Source: Rubrivivax sp. (GTDB lineage: Bacteria > Pseudomonadota > Gammaproteobacteria > Burkholderiales > Burkholderiaceae_C). Taken from it: DNA of 64,000 nucleotides. Below, piece after piece: positions 19,916 to 29,532 of the stretch. A model generated the notes under the pieces. It was not told the DNA's origin, searched no databases, and saw only the letters and a list, made by a program, of their open reading frames with translations. Made by a program: the position numbers and the translations under genes. Within the stretch, counting starts at the first letter, position 1; every line of letters begins with the position of its first letter. The stretch is taken from positions 1 through 64,000 of the forward strand of contig JAIYCR010000003.1 of the NCBI GenBank assembly GCA_027487905.1, in the 5' to 3' direction.

Positions 19916-19962
19916 TCAGGCGGTCTTGGCCGCGTGCCCTTCGATCAGGCGGTCTTGGCCGC
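19916..19962. repeat. 18-bp direct repeat duplicating a gene's last codons
   Basis: The sequence TCAGGCGGTCTTGGCCGC occurs at 19916-19933 and again at 19945-19962. The second copy is the end of the acyl-CoA synthetase gene (Ala-Ala-Lys-Thr-Ala-stop read on the minus strand). The first repeats those codons just downstream in another frame. It looks like a small tandem duplication of the gene end. Confidence 0.8.
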
Positions 19963-21690
19963 CTGCAGGCCCAGTTCCTCGATCATCTGCTGGCGCATCA
20001 CGAACTTCTGCGCCTTGCCGGTGACGGTCATGGGCAGCTCGCCCACGAAGCGCACATAGCGCGGCACCTTGTAGTGGGCAATCTGGTCGCGGCAGAAGGC
20101 GCGGATCTCGTCCTCGGTGCAAACCTCGCCCGGCTTGAGCACGATCCACGCGGCGACTTCCTCCACATAGCGCGGGTCGGGCACGCCGAAGACCTGCACC
20201 TGCGACACCTTGGGGTGGCGGAAGAGGAACTCCTCGACCTCGCGCGGATAGACGTTCTCGCCGCCGCGGATGAGCATGTCCTTCACCCGGCCGACGATGT
20301 TGCAGTAGCCCTCGTCGTCCAGGGTGGCGAGGTCGCCGGTGTGCATCCAGCCGTCGCGGATGGCCTCGGCGGTGCGCGGCGCGTCGTCCCAGTAGCCGAG
20401 CATCACGCTGTAGCCCTTGGTGCAGAGTTCGCCTGTGACGCCCGGTGCGACCGGCTGCCCCTGGGCATCGACCACCTTGCACTGCAGGTGGGGCTGCACC
20501 CGGCCCACGGTGGACACGCGGCGGTCCAGCGGGTCGTCGGTGGAGCTCTGGAAGCTCACCGGCGAGGTCTCGGTCATGCCGTAGGCAATCGTCACCTCGG
20601 TCATGTGCATGCGCTCGTTCACCTGCTTCATCACCTCGATCGGGCAGGGGGAGCCGGCCATGATGCCGGTGCGCAGGCAGCTGAGGTCGAAGCGCTCGAA
20701 CTCGGGATGGCCGAGCTCGGCGATGAACATCGTGGGCACGCCGTGCAGCGCGGTGCAGCGCTCCTCGTGCACCGCCGAAAGCGTGGCCAGCGGGTCGAAG
20801 CCCTCGCCCGGATAGACCATGGTGGCGCCGGTCACGGTGCAGGCGAGGCTGGACATCACCATGCCGAAGCAGTGGTACAGCGGCACGGGAATGCACAGCC
20901 GGTCCGCTTCGGTGAGGCGCATGCCGGCGGCCACGTAGCGCGCGTTGTTGACGATGTTGTGGTGGGTGAGCGTGGCGCCCTTGGGGTTGCCGGTGGTGCC
21001 GCTGGTGAACTGGATGTTGATGGGGTCGAAGCAGGAGAGGGTCTCGCCCACCGCGCGCACCGCCTCCAGGCCCTGCGGCGTGGCCAGGGCCGCGACCTCG
21101 GACAGGCCGAACATGCCCGGCGTGCGCTCCTCGCCCATGCGGATGACGATCTGCAGGTGTGGCAGCCGGGCGGAGGCGAGTGCACCGGGCTTGCAGGTGG
21201 AAAGCTCGGGCGCCAGCGTCTGCAGCATCTGCAGGTACTGGCTGGTCTTGAAGGCGGGCGCGGAGATCAGCGCCCGGCAGCTGACCTTGTTCAGCGCGTA
21301 CTCGAGCTCGGCCAGGCGGTAGGCCGGGTTGATGTTCACCAGGATGAGGCCCAGACGCGCGGTGGCGTATTGCGCCAGCACCCATTCGCTGCGGTTGGGC
21401 GACCAGATGCCGATGCGCTCGCCCTTGCGCAGGCCGAGTGCGTGCAGGCCGGCGGCGAGGCGGTCGGCCTCGTCGCGCAATTGGCGCCAGGTCCAGCGCA
21501 CGCCCTGCTCGCGCACGACGCAGGCCGGGTGCTCGGGCAGGCGAGCCGCGGTGGCGTCCAGCCACTCGGACACGGTGCGCTCGGACAGCGGCGGCTCGAG
21601 CGCGCCACTCACCAGCGAGACGCCCCCCTGGGGAAGGAAGGGTGGAAAGGACTGGACGGCTTGGGCGGCAGACGGAACAGGTGAGTGCAT
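19945..21690 (-). CDS. AMP-binding acyl-CoA synthetase
   Basis: This 581-residue enzyme belongs to the ANL superfamily and should activate a carboxylic acid to its CoA thioester through an acyl-AMP. Seen motifs are the phosphate loop [41 protein letters not shown], the hinge [20 protein letters not shown], and the C-terminal lysine in TVTGKAQKF. It resembles medium/long-chain fatty-acyl-CoA synthetases of the FadD3/AcsF type. The ATG at 21690 is preferred over 21747 as closer to family N-termini. It lies 94 bases after dctM on the same strand and may belong to the TRAP operon. Confidence 0.9.
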   Translation of the reverse strand: MHSPVPSAAQAVQSFPPFLPQGGVSLVSGALEPPLSERTVSEWLDATAARLPEHPACVVREQGVRWTWRQLRDEADRLAAGLHALGLRKGERIGIWSPNRSEWVLAQYATARLGLILVNINPAYRLAELEYALNKVSCRALISAPAFKTSQYLQMLQTLAPELSTCKPGALASARLPHLQIVIRMGEERTPGMFGLSEVAALATPQGLEAVRAVGETLSCFDPINIQFTSGTTGNPKGATLTHHNIVNNARYVAAGMRLTEADRLCIPVPLYHCFGMVMSSLACTVTGATMVYPGEGFDPLATLSAVHEERCTALHGVPTMFIAELGHPEFERFDLSCLRTGIMAGSPCPIEVMKQVNERMHMTEVTIAYGMTETSPVSFQSSTDDPLDRRVSTVGRVQPHLQCKVVDAQGQPVAPGVTGELCTKGYSVMLGYWDDAPRTAEAIRDGWMHTGDLATLDDEGYCNIVGRVKDMLIRGGENVYPREVEEFLFRHPKVSQVQVFGVPDPRYVEEVAAWIVLKPGEVCTEDEIRAFCRDQIAHYKVPRYVRFVGELPMTVTGKAQKFVMRQQMIEELGLQAAKTA

Positions 21691-21784
21691 GGCGCGAAGG
21701 CTCCCGGAAGACCGCCAAGTGTGCGACGGGCCGAGGGCAGGGGACAAGCCGCGAGGCCTGCTCCCCTGCCGCGGGCCGGGTCGC

Positions 21785-23497
21785 TCAGTTGCCCGAGCCG
21801 CTGGCCGCAGGCGGCCCCAGCAGCGCCGGCGGCGCCTCTTCCTCGGTCTCCTCCTCGGGCGTGATGCTGATGTTCACGTTCTGCACGTCGAGCTTCTTCT
21901 GCTCGCCGAGCCCCGCCAGGATGATCTGCGGCTTCCACACCACCAGCGCCACCAGCAGCACCTGCAGCACCACGAAGGCCACCGCGCCGCGGTAGATGTC
22001 GCCGGTCTTGAGCGCGCCGATCTTCTTGCGCGTCACCGTGTCCACATAGTCCTGCTTGGGCGCGACGCTGCGCAGGTAGAAGAGCGCGAAGCCGAAGGGC
22101 GGGGTGAGGAAGGAGGTCTGCAGGTTCAACGCCACCATCACGCCGAAGAAGATCAGGTTGATCTCCAGCGCCTGCACCACCGGCAGCAGCAGCGGCAGCA
22201 GGATGAAGGCGATCTCGAAGAAGTCGATGAAGCAGCCGAGGATGAAGATCAGCACGTTCACGAAGATGAGGAAGCCCAATTCGCCGCCCGGCAGCTCCTT
22301 GAAGAGCGTCTTCACCCAGGTCGGCCCGTCGATGGCCTGGAAGGTAAGCGCGAAGATGGTCGAGCCGATCAGCACGAAGAGCACGAAGATCGACAGCTTG
22401 GCCGATGAATCCAGCGCCTGGCGCATCAGCGACATCGTCAGGCGCCGCCGCGAGATCGCCATCAGGATGGCGCCGGCCGCACCCATCGCGCCGCCTTCGG
22501 TGGGCGTGGCCACGCCCAGGAAGATGGTGCCCAGCACCAGGAAGACGAGCAGCAGCGGCGGGATGAGCACGAAGGTCACCCGCTTGGCGATCTCCGACAG
22601 CAGCCCCAGGCGCAGCAGCCGGTCCACCACCGCCACCAGCCACGCGAAGAAGATGCCCACCATCAGCGCGACGACCACCCGCTCGTCGGTGGGCGGAGAC
22701 ACGGTGCCGGTCCAGCCGGTCCAGCGCTTGACCTGCTCGTAGTTGGTGAAGATCCAGGCGCCCACCACCACCGACGCGGCGGTGAGCAGCGCGAGCGACG
22801 GGTAGCCGCCGCCGCCATTGGGCTGGCGGTAGATGCGGGCCTCGGGCGGCAGGGCCGGCACCCACGACGGCCGCACGAACGCCAGCACCACCATCGCCAG
22901 CACATACAGGCCCACCAGCGTGAAGGCCGGGATGAAGGCCGCCTTGTACATGTCGCCCACGCTCTGGCCGAGCTGGTCGGCAATGACGATGAGCACGAGC
23001 GAGGGCGGAATGATCTGCGCGAGCGTGCCCGATGCGGTGATCACGCCGGCGGCCAGCGGCCGGTTGTAGCCGTAGCGCAGCATGATGGGCAGGGAGATCA
23101 AGCCCATCGAGATGACCGACGCCGCCACGACGCCGGTGGTGGCCGCCAGCATGGCGCCCACGAACACCACCGCGATGGCCAGGCCCGCGCGCATCGGGCC
23201 GAACACCTGGCCGATGGTCTCGAGCAGGTCCTCGGCCATGCGGCTGCGCTCGAGGATCAGACCCATGATGGTGAAGAAGGGAATCGCGAGCAGCACGTCG
23301 TTGCTCATGATTCCGTAGAGTCGCAGCGGCAGCGCGTTGAAGAGCGCGGCCGGCACCATGCCGAGCTCGATGGCGATCCAGCCGAACACCATGCCGCAGG
23401 CCGCCAGCGCGAAGGCGACGGGAAAGCCCGTCATCAGGAAGAGCAGCAGCGAGCCGAACATGATCGGCGCGAGGTTGGAGGCGATCCAGGCGGTCAT
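21785..23497 (-). CDS. dctM: TRAP transporter large permease DctM
   Basis: DctM is the transport subunit of a TRAP system, which uses a sodium gradient to drive organic-acid import. The 570-residue protein has about 14 hydrophobic segments and family features [34 protein letters not shown] and [17 protein letters not shown]. It is longer than the usual 425-430 residues, with a central insertion (around [16 protein letters not shown]) and an acidic cytoplasmic tail. Similar long forms occur in TakPQM-type systems. The start overlaps the dctQ stop in ATGA form. Confidence 0.92.
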   Translation of the reverse strand: MTAWIASNLAPIMFGSLLLFLMTGFPVAFALAACGMVFGWIAIELGMVPAALFNALPLRLYGIMSNDVLLAIPFFTIMGLILERSRMAEDLLETIGQVFGPMRAGLAIAVVFVGAMLAATTGVVAASVISMGLISLPIMLRYGYNRPLAAGVITASGTLAQIIPPSLVLIVIADQLGQSVGDMYKAAFIPAFTLVGLYVLAMVVLAFVRPSWVPALPPEARIYRQPNGGGGYPSLALLTAASVVVGAWIFTNYEQVKRWTGWTGTVSPPTDERVVVALMVGIFFAWLVAVVDRLLRLGLLSEIAKRVTFVLIPPLLLVFLVLGTIFLGVATPTEGGAMGAAGAILMAISRRRLTMSLMRQALDSSAKLSIFVLFVLIGSTIFALTFQAIDGPTWVKTLFKELPGGELGFLIFVNVLIFILGCFIDFFEIAFILLPLLLPVVQALEINLIFFGVMVALNLQTSFLTPPFGFALFYLRSVAPKQDYVDTVTRKKIGALKTGDIYRGAVAFVVLQVLLVALVVWKPQIILAGLGEQKKLDVQNVNISITPEEETEEEAPPALLGPPAASGSGN

Positions 23498-24135
23498 GCG
23501 CGGCCTCCAGGGGCAGGGGTTGCGGCGGCGATACGCTCGGCGTCGGCGCGGGCCTTGTCTTCGGCTTCCTTGCGGAGTTCCTCGATCAGCAGTTCCTCGT
23601 CGCGGGTCTCGGGCTTGGCGTGCGGGTCGCCCGCGCGGCCGGCCAGGAAGGCGATGCGCTTGAAGAGTTCGGACAGCGCCTGCAGCGCGAGCAACGAGAA
23701 GCCCAGCGGCACCAGCGCATAGAGCGGCCAGCGCAGGAGCCCGCCCGGGTTGGCCGACACCTCGTTGGTCTCGATGGCCGTCATCAGCGAAGGCAGCGCC
23801 ATCCAGGCCACGCCCACGCACAAGGGCAGCAGGAACAAGGCGACGCCCACCACCGCGATCCACACCTGCGTGCGGCGCGACAGCCGCGAGGACAGCACGT
23901 CGATGCGCACATGCTGCTCATGCAGGAAGGCATAGCCCGCGCCCAGCATGAACACCGCCGCGAAGAGGTACCACTGGGCCTCGAGGTAGGCGTTCGAACT
24001 CATGTCGAAGGCGCGGCGCACGATGGCGTTCACCGTGCTGATGACCACGGCCACCAGCAGCAGCCAGTAGAGCGAGCGACCGATGCGCTCGGTGAGCCAG
24101 TCCACGGACCGGCAGAAGGCGAGAAGGGCGTTCAC
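23494..24135 (-). CDS. dctQ: TRAP transporter small permease DctQ
   Basis: DctQ is the small membrane subunit that partners DctM. The 213-residue protein has four hydrophobic segments and the family pattern AYLEAQWYLFAAVFMLGAGYAFLHEQHVRIDVL. A charged C-terminal tail of about 40 residues (ELLIEELRKEAEDKARADAE) should lie in the cytoplasm. It follows the binding-protein gene after a 153-base gap in which I see no gene. Confidence 0.92.
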   Translation of the reverse strand: MNALLAFCRSVDWLTERIGRSLYWLLLVAVVISTVNAIVRRAFDMSSNAYLEAQWYLFAAVFMLGAGYAFLHEQHVRIDVLSSRLSRRTQVWIAVVGVALFLLPLCVGVAWMALPSLMTAIETNEVSANPGGLLRWPLYALVPLGFSLLALQALSELFKRIAFLAGRAGDPHAKPETRDEELLIEELRKEAEDKARADAERIAAATPAPGGRA

Positions 24136-24288
24136 GCGGGAATCCCCGTTGTTCTGGTTGTTCGGAGGGTCGAGCCGGTGCCGCTGGCGGCGACACGCCA
24201 GCGGCCCTGCAGGGTCCGTGCAGCGCCGCTCCCCGCGGCGGCGCGTTCACCGGTCCGGGGCGTCCGGCGGGCCGCCCCGGTCGAAGCC

Positions 24289-25377
24289 TCAGCGCAGCAT
24301 GGCCGCCATGAAGTCGTCGAAGGTGTTCTCGGTGAAGCGCATCCACTGCACGGCCGCGCGCTGGTTGGCGCTGTAGCTGTCGTAGAGGCGCTTGAAGTTC
24401 GGGTTCGTCGCGCCGATCTCCTGGTACAGCGTGAGCGCGGCCCGGTAGAAGGCCTCCATCACCGGGCGCGGGAAGGCCGTGACCTTGGTGCCCCCGGCGA
24501 TCAGCCGGCGCAGCGCCGGTTCGTTGCGCGCGTCGTAGCGGGCCATCATGCCGGCGTTGGCTTCCTTCACCGCGGCGCGGAAGATGGCGCGGTACTCGGG
24601 CGTGAGCGCGTCCCAGGCCTTGTTGTTCACCAGCCAGCCCAGGCCGGCGCCGCCTTCCCAGAAGCCGGGGTAGTAGTAGAAGGGCGCGACCTTGTTGAAG
24701 CCGAGCTTCTCGTCGTCGTAGGGGCCCACCCACTCGGCCGCGTCGATGGTGCCGCGCTCGAGGGCCGGGTAGATGTCGCCGCCGGGAATCTGCTGCGGCA
24801 CGGCGCCCACGGCGGAGAAGAGGCGACCGCCCAGACCCGGGATGCGGATCTTCAGGCCCTTGACGTCCTCCATCGTCTTGATTTCCTTGCGGAACCAGCC
24901 GCCCATCTGGGCGCCGGTGTTGCCCGACAGGAAGTACTGCATGCCCTGGGGCTTCAAGAAGTCGTTGAAGAGCTTCTCGCCGCCGCCTTCGAGCCACCAG
25001 GCGTTCATCTGGCGGAAGTTCATGCCGAAGGGAATGCACGAGCCGAAGGCCCAGGTCGGATCCTTGCCGACGTAGTAGAACGCGGCGGTGTGCGAGCACT
25101 CCACCGTGCCCGCGCCCACCGCATCGGCCGCCTGCGGCATGGGCACGATCTCGCCGGCCGGGGCAACGCTGATCTGGAACCTGCCGCCGGTGGCCTCGCT
25201 GATGCGCTTGGCCGCGTCCTCGGCGGCGCCGTAGATGGTGTCCAGGGCCTTGGGGAAGCCCGACGAGCAGCGCCAGCGGACCGCGGGCTGCGCGCGGACG
25301 ATGGCCGGGAAGCCGACGGCAGCGGTGCCCACACCGGCGCCGACGGCGGCCTTGCTGAGGAAGGAGCGACGTTCCAT
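24289..25377 (-). CDS. TRAP transporter substrate-binding protein, TakP-like
   Basis: This 362-residue periplasmic binding protein delivers substrate to DctQM. The start MERRSFLSKAAVGAGVG with a hydrophobic stretch up to FPAIVRAQ is a twin-arginine type signal. The mature part has features of the 2-oxoacid/lactate-binding group (TakP): PAGEIVPMPQAADAV, YYVGKDPTWAFGS, GAQMGGWFRKEI, GGDIYPALERGTIDAAEWVGPYDDE. The arginine that binds the substrate carboxylate should be in the GLKIRIPG segment. A 2-oxo acid or lactate is the likely ligand. This is known for the family but not shown here. Confidence 0.9.
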   Translation of the reverse strand: MERRSFLSKAAVGAGVGTAAVGFPAIVRAQPAVRWRCSSGFPKALDTIYGAAEDAAKRISEATGGRFQISVAPAGEIVPMPQAADAVGAGTVECSHTAAFYYVGKDPTWAFGSCIPFGMNFRQMNAWWLEGGGEKLFNDFLKPQGMQYFLSGNTGAQMGGWFRKEIKTMEDVKGLKIRIPGLGGRLFSAVGAVPQQIPGGDIYPALERGTIDAAEWVGPYDDEKLGFNKVAPFYYYPGFWEGGAGLGWLVNNKAWDALTPEYRAIFRAAVKEANAGMMARYDARNEPALRRLIAGGTKVTAFPRPVMEAFYRAALTLYQEIGATNPNFKRLYDSYSANQRAAVQWMRFTENTFDDFMAAMLR

Positions 25378-25514
25378 GTTGTCTCCGAGAGAGTGCGTTG
25401 GGAGCGGAAGGGATGCCCGGGTCGGGCCTGGACAATTGCCATGACACCCCCGGGCAGAACCCGGGGTTGACGTCCACCGCTTGTCGAGGAGGGCCTCGGC
25501 GCCTGCGGCTTTGT

Positions 25515-25544
25515 CTATGACAGAAGCAGGCTAAAGCTCGTCAA
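25515..25544 (-). promoter_or_regulatory. Possible promoter of the TRAP operon
   Basis: On the minus strand a perfect-looking -35 (TTGACG) is followed 18 bases later by TCATAG, a poor -10. TAGACA lies three bases further on. The region lies in the 232-base gap shared with the divergent LysR-type gene, where a regulator site would be expected. Confidence 0.28.
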
Positions 25545-25609
25545 CGCGCCGGATAAGTCGAATAATTTGGCATCGTGGTTCGGATTTCTGGATGGTCCCT
25601 GGCACCCAC

Positions 25610-26575
25610 ATGACCCGCATCCCGCACCTGAACGTCAAGCACCTGCACTACTTCTGGGAGGTGGTGCGCTGTGGCGGCGTGGCCCGGGCCGCCGAGCAGC
25701 TGCACCTCACGCCGCAGTCGGTGAGCGGGCAGATCGGGCAGCTGGAGGCCGCCATCGGCGAGCCGCTGCTGCAGCGCGCGGGCCGAAAGCTCGAACTCAC
25801 CGAGACCGGCCGTCTGGTACATGAGCATGCGCAGCGCATGTTCTCGGCGGCCGAGGAGCTCAAGCTGGCGCTGCGCGACCGCCCGCGCGGGGTGCAGGTG
25901 CCGTTCCGGGTGGGCGTGGCCGACGTGGTGGTGAAGTCGCTGGCCTACCGCATGCTGCGCCCGGCGCTTGACCTCGTGCCGCCGCCCCGGCTTTTCGCCC
26001 GCGAAGGGCAGCTGCCCGACCTGCTGGCCGAGCTGGCGGTGCACCGGCTGGACCTGGTGCTGTCGGACCGCCCCATGCCGCCCATGCTCAACCTCATCGG
26101 CTTCAGCCACCTGCTGGGCGAATGCGGCGTGAGTTTCCTGGCCACGCCGGCCCTGGCCGACCGGATGTCGACGAGCTTCCCGCGCTGCCTGCAGGACGCC
26201 CCGCTGCTGCTGCCCGGCGAGGGTTCCGCCGTGCGCGCCCGGCTGCTGCGCTGGCTGCAGTCCAACGGACTGAGCGTGCACGTGGTGGGCGAGTTCGAGG
26301 ATTCGGCGCTGCTCAAGGCCTTCGGCGAGGCGGGGGCGGGCGTGTTCGTCATGCCCGCGGTGGTGGCCGAGCGCATCTGTGCCCAATACGGCGTGCGCTC
26401 GCTGGGGAGCACCGACGACATCGTCGAGCAGGTCTATGCGATCTCCGCCGAACGGCAGATCACCCACCCGGCGGTGCTGGCCATCGGGCAATCGGCCCAC
26501 CGCGCGTTCTCCAGCGTCGACCGCGAGCATCCGGCTGCGGCGACGCTTGGTGAATATTCACCTGGCGAGCTGTGA
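25610..26575 (+). CDS. LysR-family regulator, NhaR-like
   Basis: This 321-residue LysR-type regulator begins MTRIPHLNVKHLHYFWEVVR, with the winged helix-turn-helix GVARAAEQLHLTPQSVSGQIGQLEAAIG. LNVKHLHYFW and the PQSVSGQ helix match NhaR, the activator of the sodium/proton antiporter gene nhaA in E. coli. No nhaA-like gene is present. It is divergent from the sodium-coupled TRAP operon, which is the simplest candidate target. An in-frame ATG at 25592 is an alternative start. Confidence 0.85.
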   Translation: MTRIPHLNVKHLHYFWEVVRCGGVARAAEQLHLTPQSVSGQIGQLEAAIGEPLLQRAGRKLELTETGRLVHEHAQRMFSAAEELKLALRDRPRGVQVPFRVGVADVVVKSLAYRMLRPALDLVPPPRLFAREGQLPDLLAELAVHRLDLVLSDRPMPPMLNLIGFSHLLGECGVSFLATPALADRMSTSFPRCLQDAPLLLPGEGSAVRARLLRWLQSNGLSVHVVGEFEDSALLKAFGEAGAGVFVMPAVVAERICAQYGVRSLGSTDDIVEQVYAISAERQITHPAVLAIGQSAHRAFSSVDREHPAAATLGEYSPGEL

Positions 26576-26654
26576 AGGCTGCCACCGGGCCCGGCCCCTT
26601 GCTTCCTAAGCTTTGATCGTCGGGCCCATCGGGGCTCGCTCGGATGGAGCTTGC

Positions 26655-27422
26655 ATGCTTGAACTGCCGGCGCGCGGCGCGCCCAATCCCGCGGCCTCAG
26701 GGTCCCACCTGCCCTTGCCCGGCGTGTCGGCCGCGGCGCTGGCGGCCGCGCTCGATGAAGTCGGCCAGGGGCTGCTGATCGTCGACGTGCCCGGCGGGCG
26801 GCTGCGCCACGCCAACCGGCAGGCGCTCACCGAGTGCAGCTGCCACGGCCTGCTCGGCGTGGAGGACGGCCTGGTGCGCGCCACCGACGCGGCCGACCAG
26901 CGCCTGCTGCAGCAGGCCCTCGCCGCCAGCCTGCAAGGCCGCCGGGGGCTGGTGTCGCTGCGCGGCGGCGGTGGGCATCCGGCGGGGGCACCGGGTGGGT
27001 CCGCCGCTGCGAACCTGCCGGACCCGGCCTCCGAGGCTGCCAGCACCCCACCGCCCAGGCGCACGCCCAGCCTGGTGCTGGCCGTGGTGCCGCTGCAGCC
27101 TGCTGCCGGTGTGCCGCAGGCGCTGATCGTGTTTGGCCGCCGTCAGATGGCCGACACCCTGGCCGTGGGTTACTTCGCCCGCCTCAATGGCCTGACCCCC
27201 ACCGAGGAATCGGTGCTGCTGGCGCTGTGCCGCGGCGCCAAGCCCACCGAGATCGCCGTCGCCCAGGGTGTGGCCATCTCCACCGTTCGCACCCATGTCA
27301 ACGCCATCCGGCTCAAGACCGGCGCGGGCAGCATCCGCGAGGTCACGCAGCAGGTGGCCATGCTGCCGCCGCTGGCGCCGGCGCTGCGCGACGGCATGGC
27401 CACGCCGCTCGGAGAACGCTGA
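26655..27422 (+). CDS. LuxR-type transcriptional regulator
   Basis: This 255-residue protein has a C-terminal LuxR/FixJ helix-turn-helix: GLTPTEESVLLALCRGAKPTEI, then VAISTVRTHVNAIRLKTG. The N-terminal half looks like a degenerate PAS-type sensor (LDEVGQGLLIVDVPGGRLRH, then ANRQAL) interrupted by a Gly/Pro-rich loop near residues 100-130. GGAG five bases before the ATG at 26655 decides that start over 26613. A Crp/Fnr-type gene follows after 72 bases. Signal and targets are unknown. Confidence 0.83.
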   Translation: MLELPARGAPNPAASGSHLPLPGVSAAALAAALDEVGQGLLIVDVPGGRLRHANRQALTECSCHGLLGVEDGLVRATDAADQRLLQQALAASLQGRRGLVSLRGGGGHPAGAPGGSAAANLPDPASEAASTPPPRRTPSLVLAVVPLQPAAGVPQALIVFGRRQMADTLAVGYFARLNGLTPTEESVLLALCRGAKPTEIAVAQGVAISTVRTHVNAIRLKTGAGSIREVTQQVAMLPPLAPALRDGMATPLGER

Positions 27423-27494
27423 GCCCGGGCCCGCCGGCCGCCTTCTCCGTCCGCTCCCGCCCTTCCCCAGCCACCGCGCCGAAGGAGCCCCGCG

Positions 27495-28235
27495 ATGATC
27501 GAAGCCCTTGCTACAGTGCCGGATGCCTGCCACCCGCTGGTCCGCACGGTGCCCACCCTCGGCGAAGAAGAAGCCCGCCGCCTGATCGAGGCGGCTCCCC
27601 TGAGTCCGCTGCTGCGGCCGCTGGCCGAGCGGGGCCAGTTGCGTCGCTGGCGGCGCGGCAGCCTGCTCGTCGAGGAAGGCGACCCGGGGGACACCCTGCT
27701 CATCGTCATCGAAGGGCGGGTCAAGGCCTTCAGCGAGACGCCGCCTTCGCCCAACGCGCGCGACAAGGTGCGCGAGATCACCTACGGCATCTACACCGCG
27801 GGCGACTACATCGGCGAGATGACGCTGGACGGCGGCACCCGCTCGGCCAGCGTCATCGCGCTGGACACCACGGTGTGCTCCATCGTCACCCGCCACAGCA
27901 TCCGGCAGCACATCGGCGAGTGCCCCGACTTCGCCTTCGAGCTGCTGTCGCGGGTCATCGCGCGGGCGCGCGGCGCCACCGACAACGCGAAGGGCCTGGC
28001 GCTGCTGGATGTCTATTCCCGCCTGCGCAGCCTGCTGGACGCACTGGCGGCCGCACCGCTGCCCGATGGCAGCCGGCTCATCGCCGAACGGCTGACCCAT
28101 GCGGAGACCGCCAGCCGGCTGGGCTGCTCGCGCGAGATGGTCAGCCGCCTGCTCAAGGACCTGGACACCGGCGGCTACACCCGGGTCGAGGGTCGCGGGC
28201 TGCGGCTGCTCAAGGCGCTGCCGCTGCGCTGGTAG
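27495..28235 (+). CDS. Crp/Fnr-family transcriptional regulator
   Basis: This 246-residue regulator has an N-terminal cyclic-nucleotide-binding fold (RWRRGSLLVEEGDPGDTLLIV, later GDYIGEMTLDGGTRSASV) and a C-terminal winged helix (LTHAETASRLGCSREMVSRLL). The iron-sulphur cysteine cluster of Fnr is absent. Some cAMP-contact positions are not obvious, so the ligand is open. AAGGAG lies eight bases before the ATG. It follows the LuxR gene on the same strand and the two may form one regulatory unit. Confidence 0.88.
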   Translation: MIEALATVPDACHPLVRTVPTLGEEEARRLIEAAPLSPLLRPLAERGQLRRWRRGSLLVEEGDPGDTLLIVIEGRVKAFSETPPSPNARDKVREITYGIYTAGDYIGEMTLDGGTRSASVIALDTTVCSIVTRHSIRQHIGECPDFAFELLSRVIARARGATDNAKGLALLDVYSRLRSLLDALAAAPLPDGSRLIAERLTHAETASRLGCSREMVSRLLKDLDTGGYTRVEGRGLRLLKALPLRW

Positions 28236-28295
28236 CGACGATGCCGGCGGGACGCACCGCCCGGGCTCCGCTCAAACTCCGCTCAGGCACCCCGC

Positions 28296-29309
28296 TCAGG
28301 GCGCCGCCCGACGCGGCGGGGGCGAGAAGCGCTGGGGCGGGCGCGGTGCGCGCTCGTACAGCGGCTGAACGCGCGGAATGTTCGCCTGCAGGTCGCGGAT
28401 GCGGGTGCCGCTGGCCGGGTGGGTGGACATCCATTGCGGGGGCGCGTTGCGGCTCAACGCGCCCATCTTCTCCCACAGCGACACGCCGGCGGCCGGCCGG
28501 TAGCCGCTGCGTGCGGAAAGCTCCAGGCCGACGAGGTCGGCCTCGGTCTCGTCGTCGCGGCTGAAGCGCAGGCTGATCAACTGCTCGCCCACCCCGGCGG
28601 CCATGCGGCCAAGGTCGCCCAGGCCCAGCACGGCCGCGCCGATCTCGAAGGCGCCCCGGGTGAGCGTGCTCTTGGCCAGTCGCTCGCGGGCGTGCTCGCG
28701 CAGGGCGTGCGCAGCCTCGTGGCCCATGATGGCGGCCACTTCGTCGTCGTCGAGCTGCAGCTGCTCGAGGATGCCGGTGTAGAAGGCGATCTTGCCGCCG
28801 GGCATGCAGAAGGCGTTGACCTGCGAGGAGCCGATCAGGTTGACCTCCCAGCGCCAGCTGCGCGCGCGCGGGTTCCACGGTGGCGTCTGCGGAATGATCT
28901 GCTGGGCGATGGCGCGCAGGCGCAGCACCTGGGGGTGCTGATCGGGCCCGAGCGCGCCCTGGGCCCGCGCCTGGGCCAGCATCTTCGCGTACTGCTGCGC
29001 AGCGGCCTGCTCCACCTCGGCTGCCGGCACGAGGCTGGCTGTGCGTGAGCGCTCGCCCACGTCCACCCCCTCGCGGGCCTGGGCCGCGGCTTCGCCGGAG
29101 GACAGGCCGGCCAGGCCGAAGGCCGCCGCACCCGCCCAGGCACCGGCCCAGGCGCCCAGGCGGCGTCGGCCGTGCAGCCGGCAGCCGCAGCCCAGCAGGT
29201 GGCCCTGCGGGTCGTCGATCGCCGGGCGGTAGCCGTCCGGGTTGAAGTCGGCGACGCGCGCGTTGGCGGCGGCAGGGGCGGGGGCGGGAGGTCCGGAATC
29301 GGGGTTCAT
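28296..29309 (-). CDS. M48-family metallopeptidase
   Basis: This 337-residue zinc protease has the HEAAH motif (H197, E198, H201) in IMGHEAAHALREHARERLA. The third ligand is in the DDETEADLVGLEL region, and THPASGTRIRDL is typical of M48 (Oma1/LoiP-like) proteins. Before a hydrophobic, signal-like stretch (AWAGAAAFGLAGLSSGEAAAQ) there is an odd hydrophilic leader of about 50 residues with GCGCRLHGRRR. The true start may be internal. The ATG at 29309 is used because the frame above is poor in family features. It is probably periplasmic and involved in envelope protein quality control. Confidence 0.85.
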   Translation of the reverse strand: MNPDSGPPAPAPAAANARVADFNPDGYRPAIDDPQGHLLGCGCRLHGRRRLGAWAGAWAGAAAFGLAGLSSGEAAAQAREGVDVGERSRTASLVPAAEVEQAAAQQYAKMLAQARAQGALGPDQHPQVLRLRAIAQQIIPQTPPWNPRARSWRWEVNLIGSSQVNAFCMPGGKIAFYTGILEQLQLDDDEVAAIMGHEAAHALREHARERLAKSTLTRGAFEIGAAVLGLGDLGRMAAGVGEQLISLRFSRDDETEADLVGLELSARSGYRPAAGVSLWEKMGALSRNAPPQWMSTHPASGTRIRDLQANIPRVQPLYERAPRPPQRFSPPPRRAAP

Positions 29310-29476
29310 GGTCGAGAGCTCCGGGGTCGGTGCATCCAAGGGGGGTGCGGGCCCGGGGTCGGGCCAGGCCGCACGAAACCGGACCCGGTGCCTTGGCACG
29401 CGGGTCGCGGCAGTCAAAGCCTCATCTGCGGTGAAAAAGTCGCTCAATCAAGGGCATGCGGTCAGCCCGGGCATCC

Positions 29477-29482
29477 TAGAGT
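29477..29482 (+). promoter_or_regulatory. Putative -10 of the outer-membrane protein gene
   Basis: TAGAGT matches the -10 type seen at several other genes in the window. It would give a leader of about 44 bases containing a strong GGAGGT ribosome-binding site. No clear -35 is seen. Confidence 0.4.
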
Positions 29483-29532
29483 GAAGCATCGCATTCGTTC
29501 TTCCCGATCGCGGCATTCCGGAGGTCCTTGCC

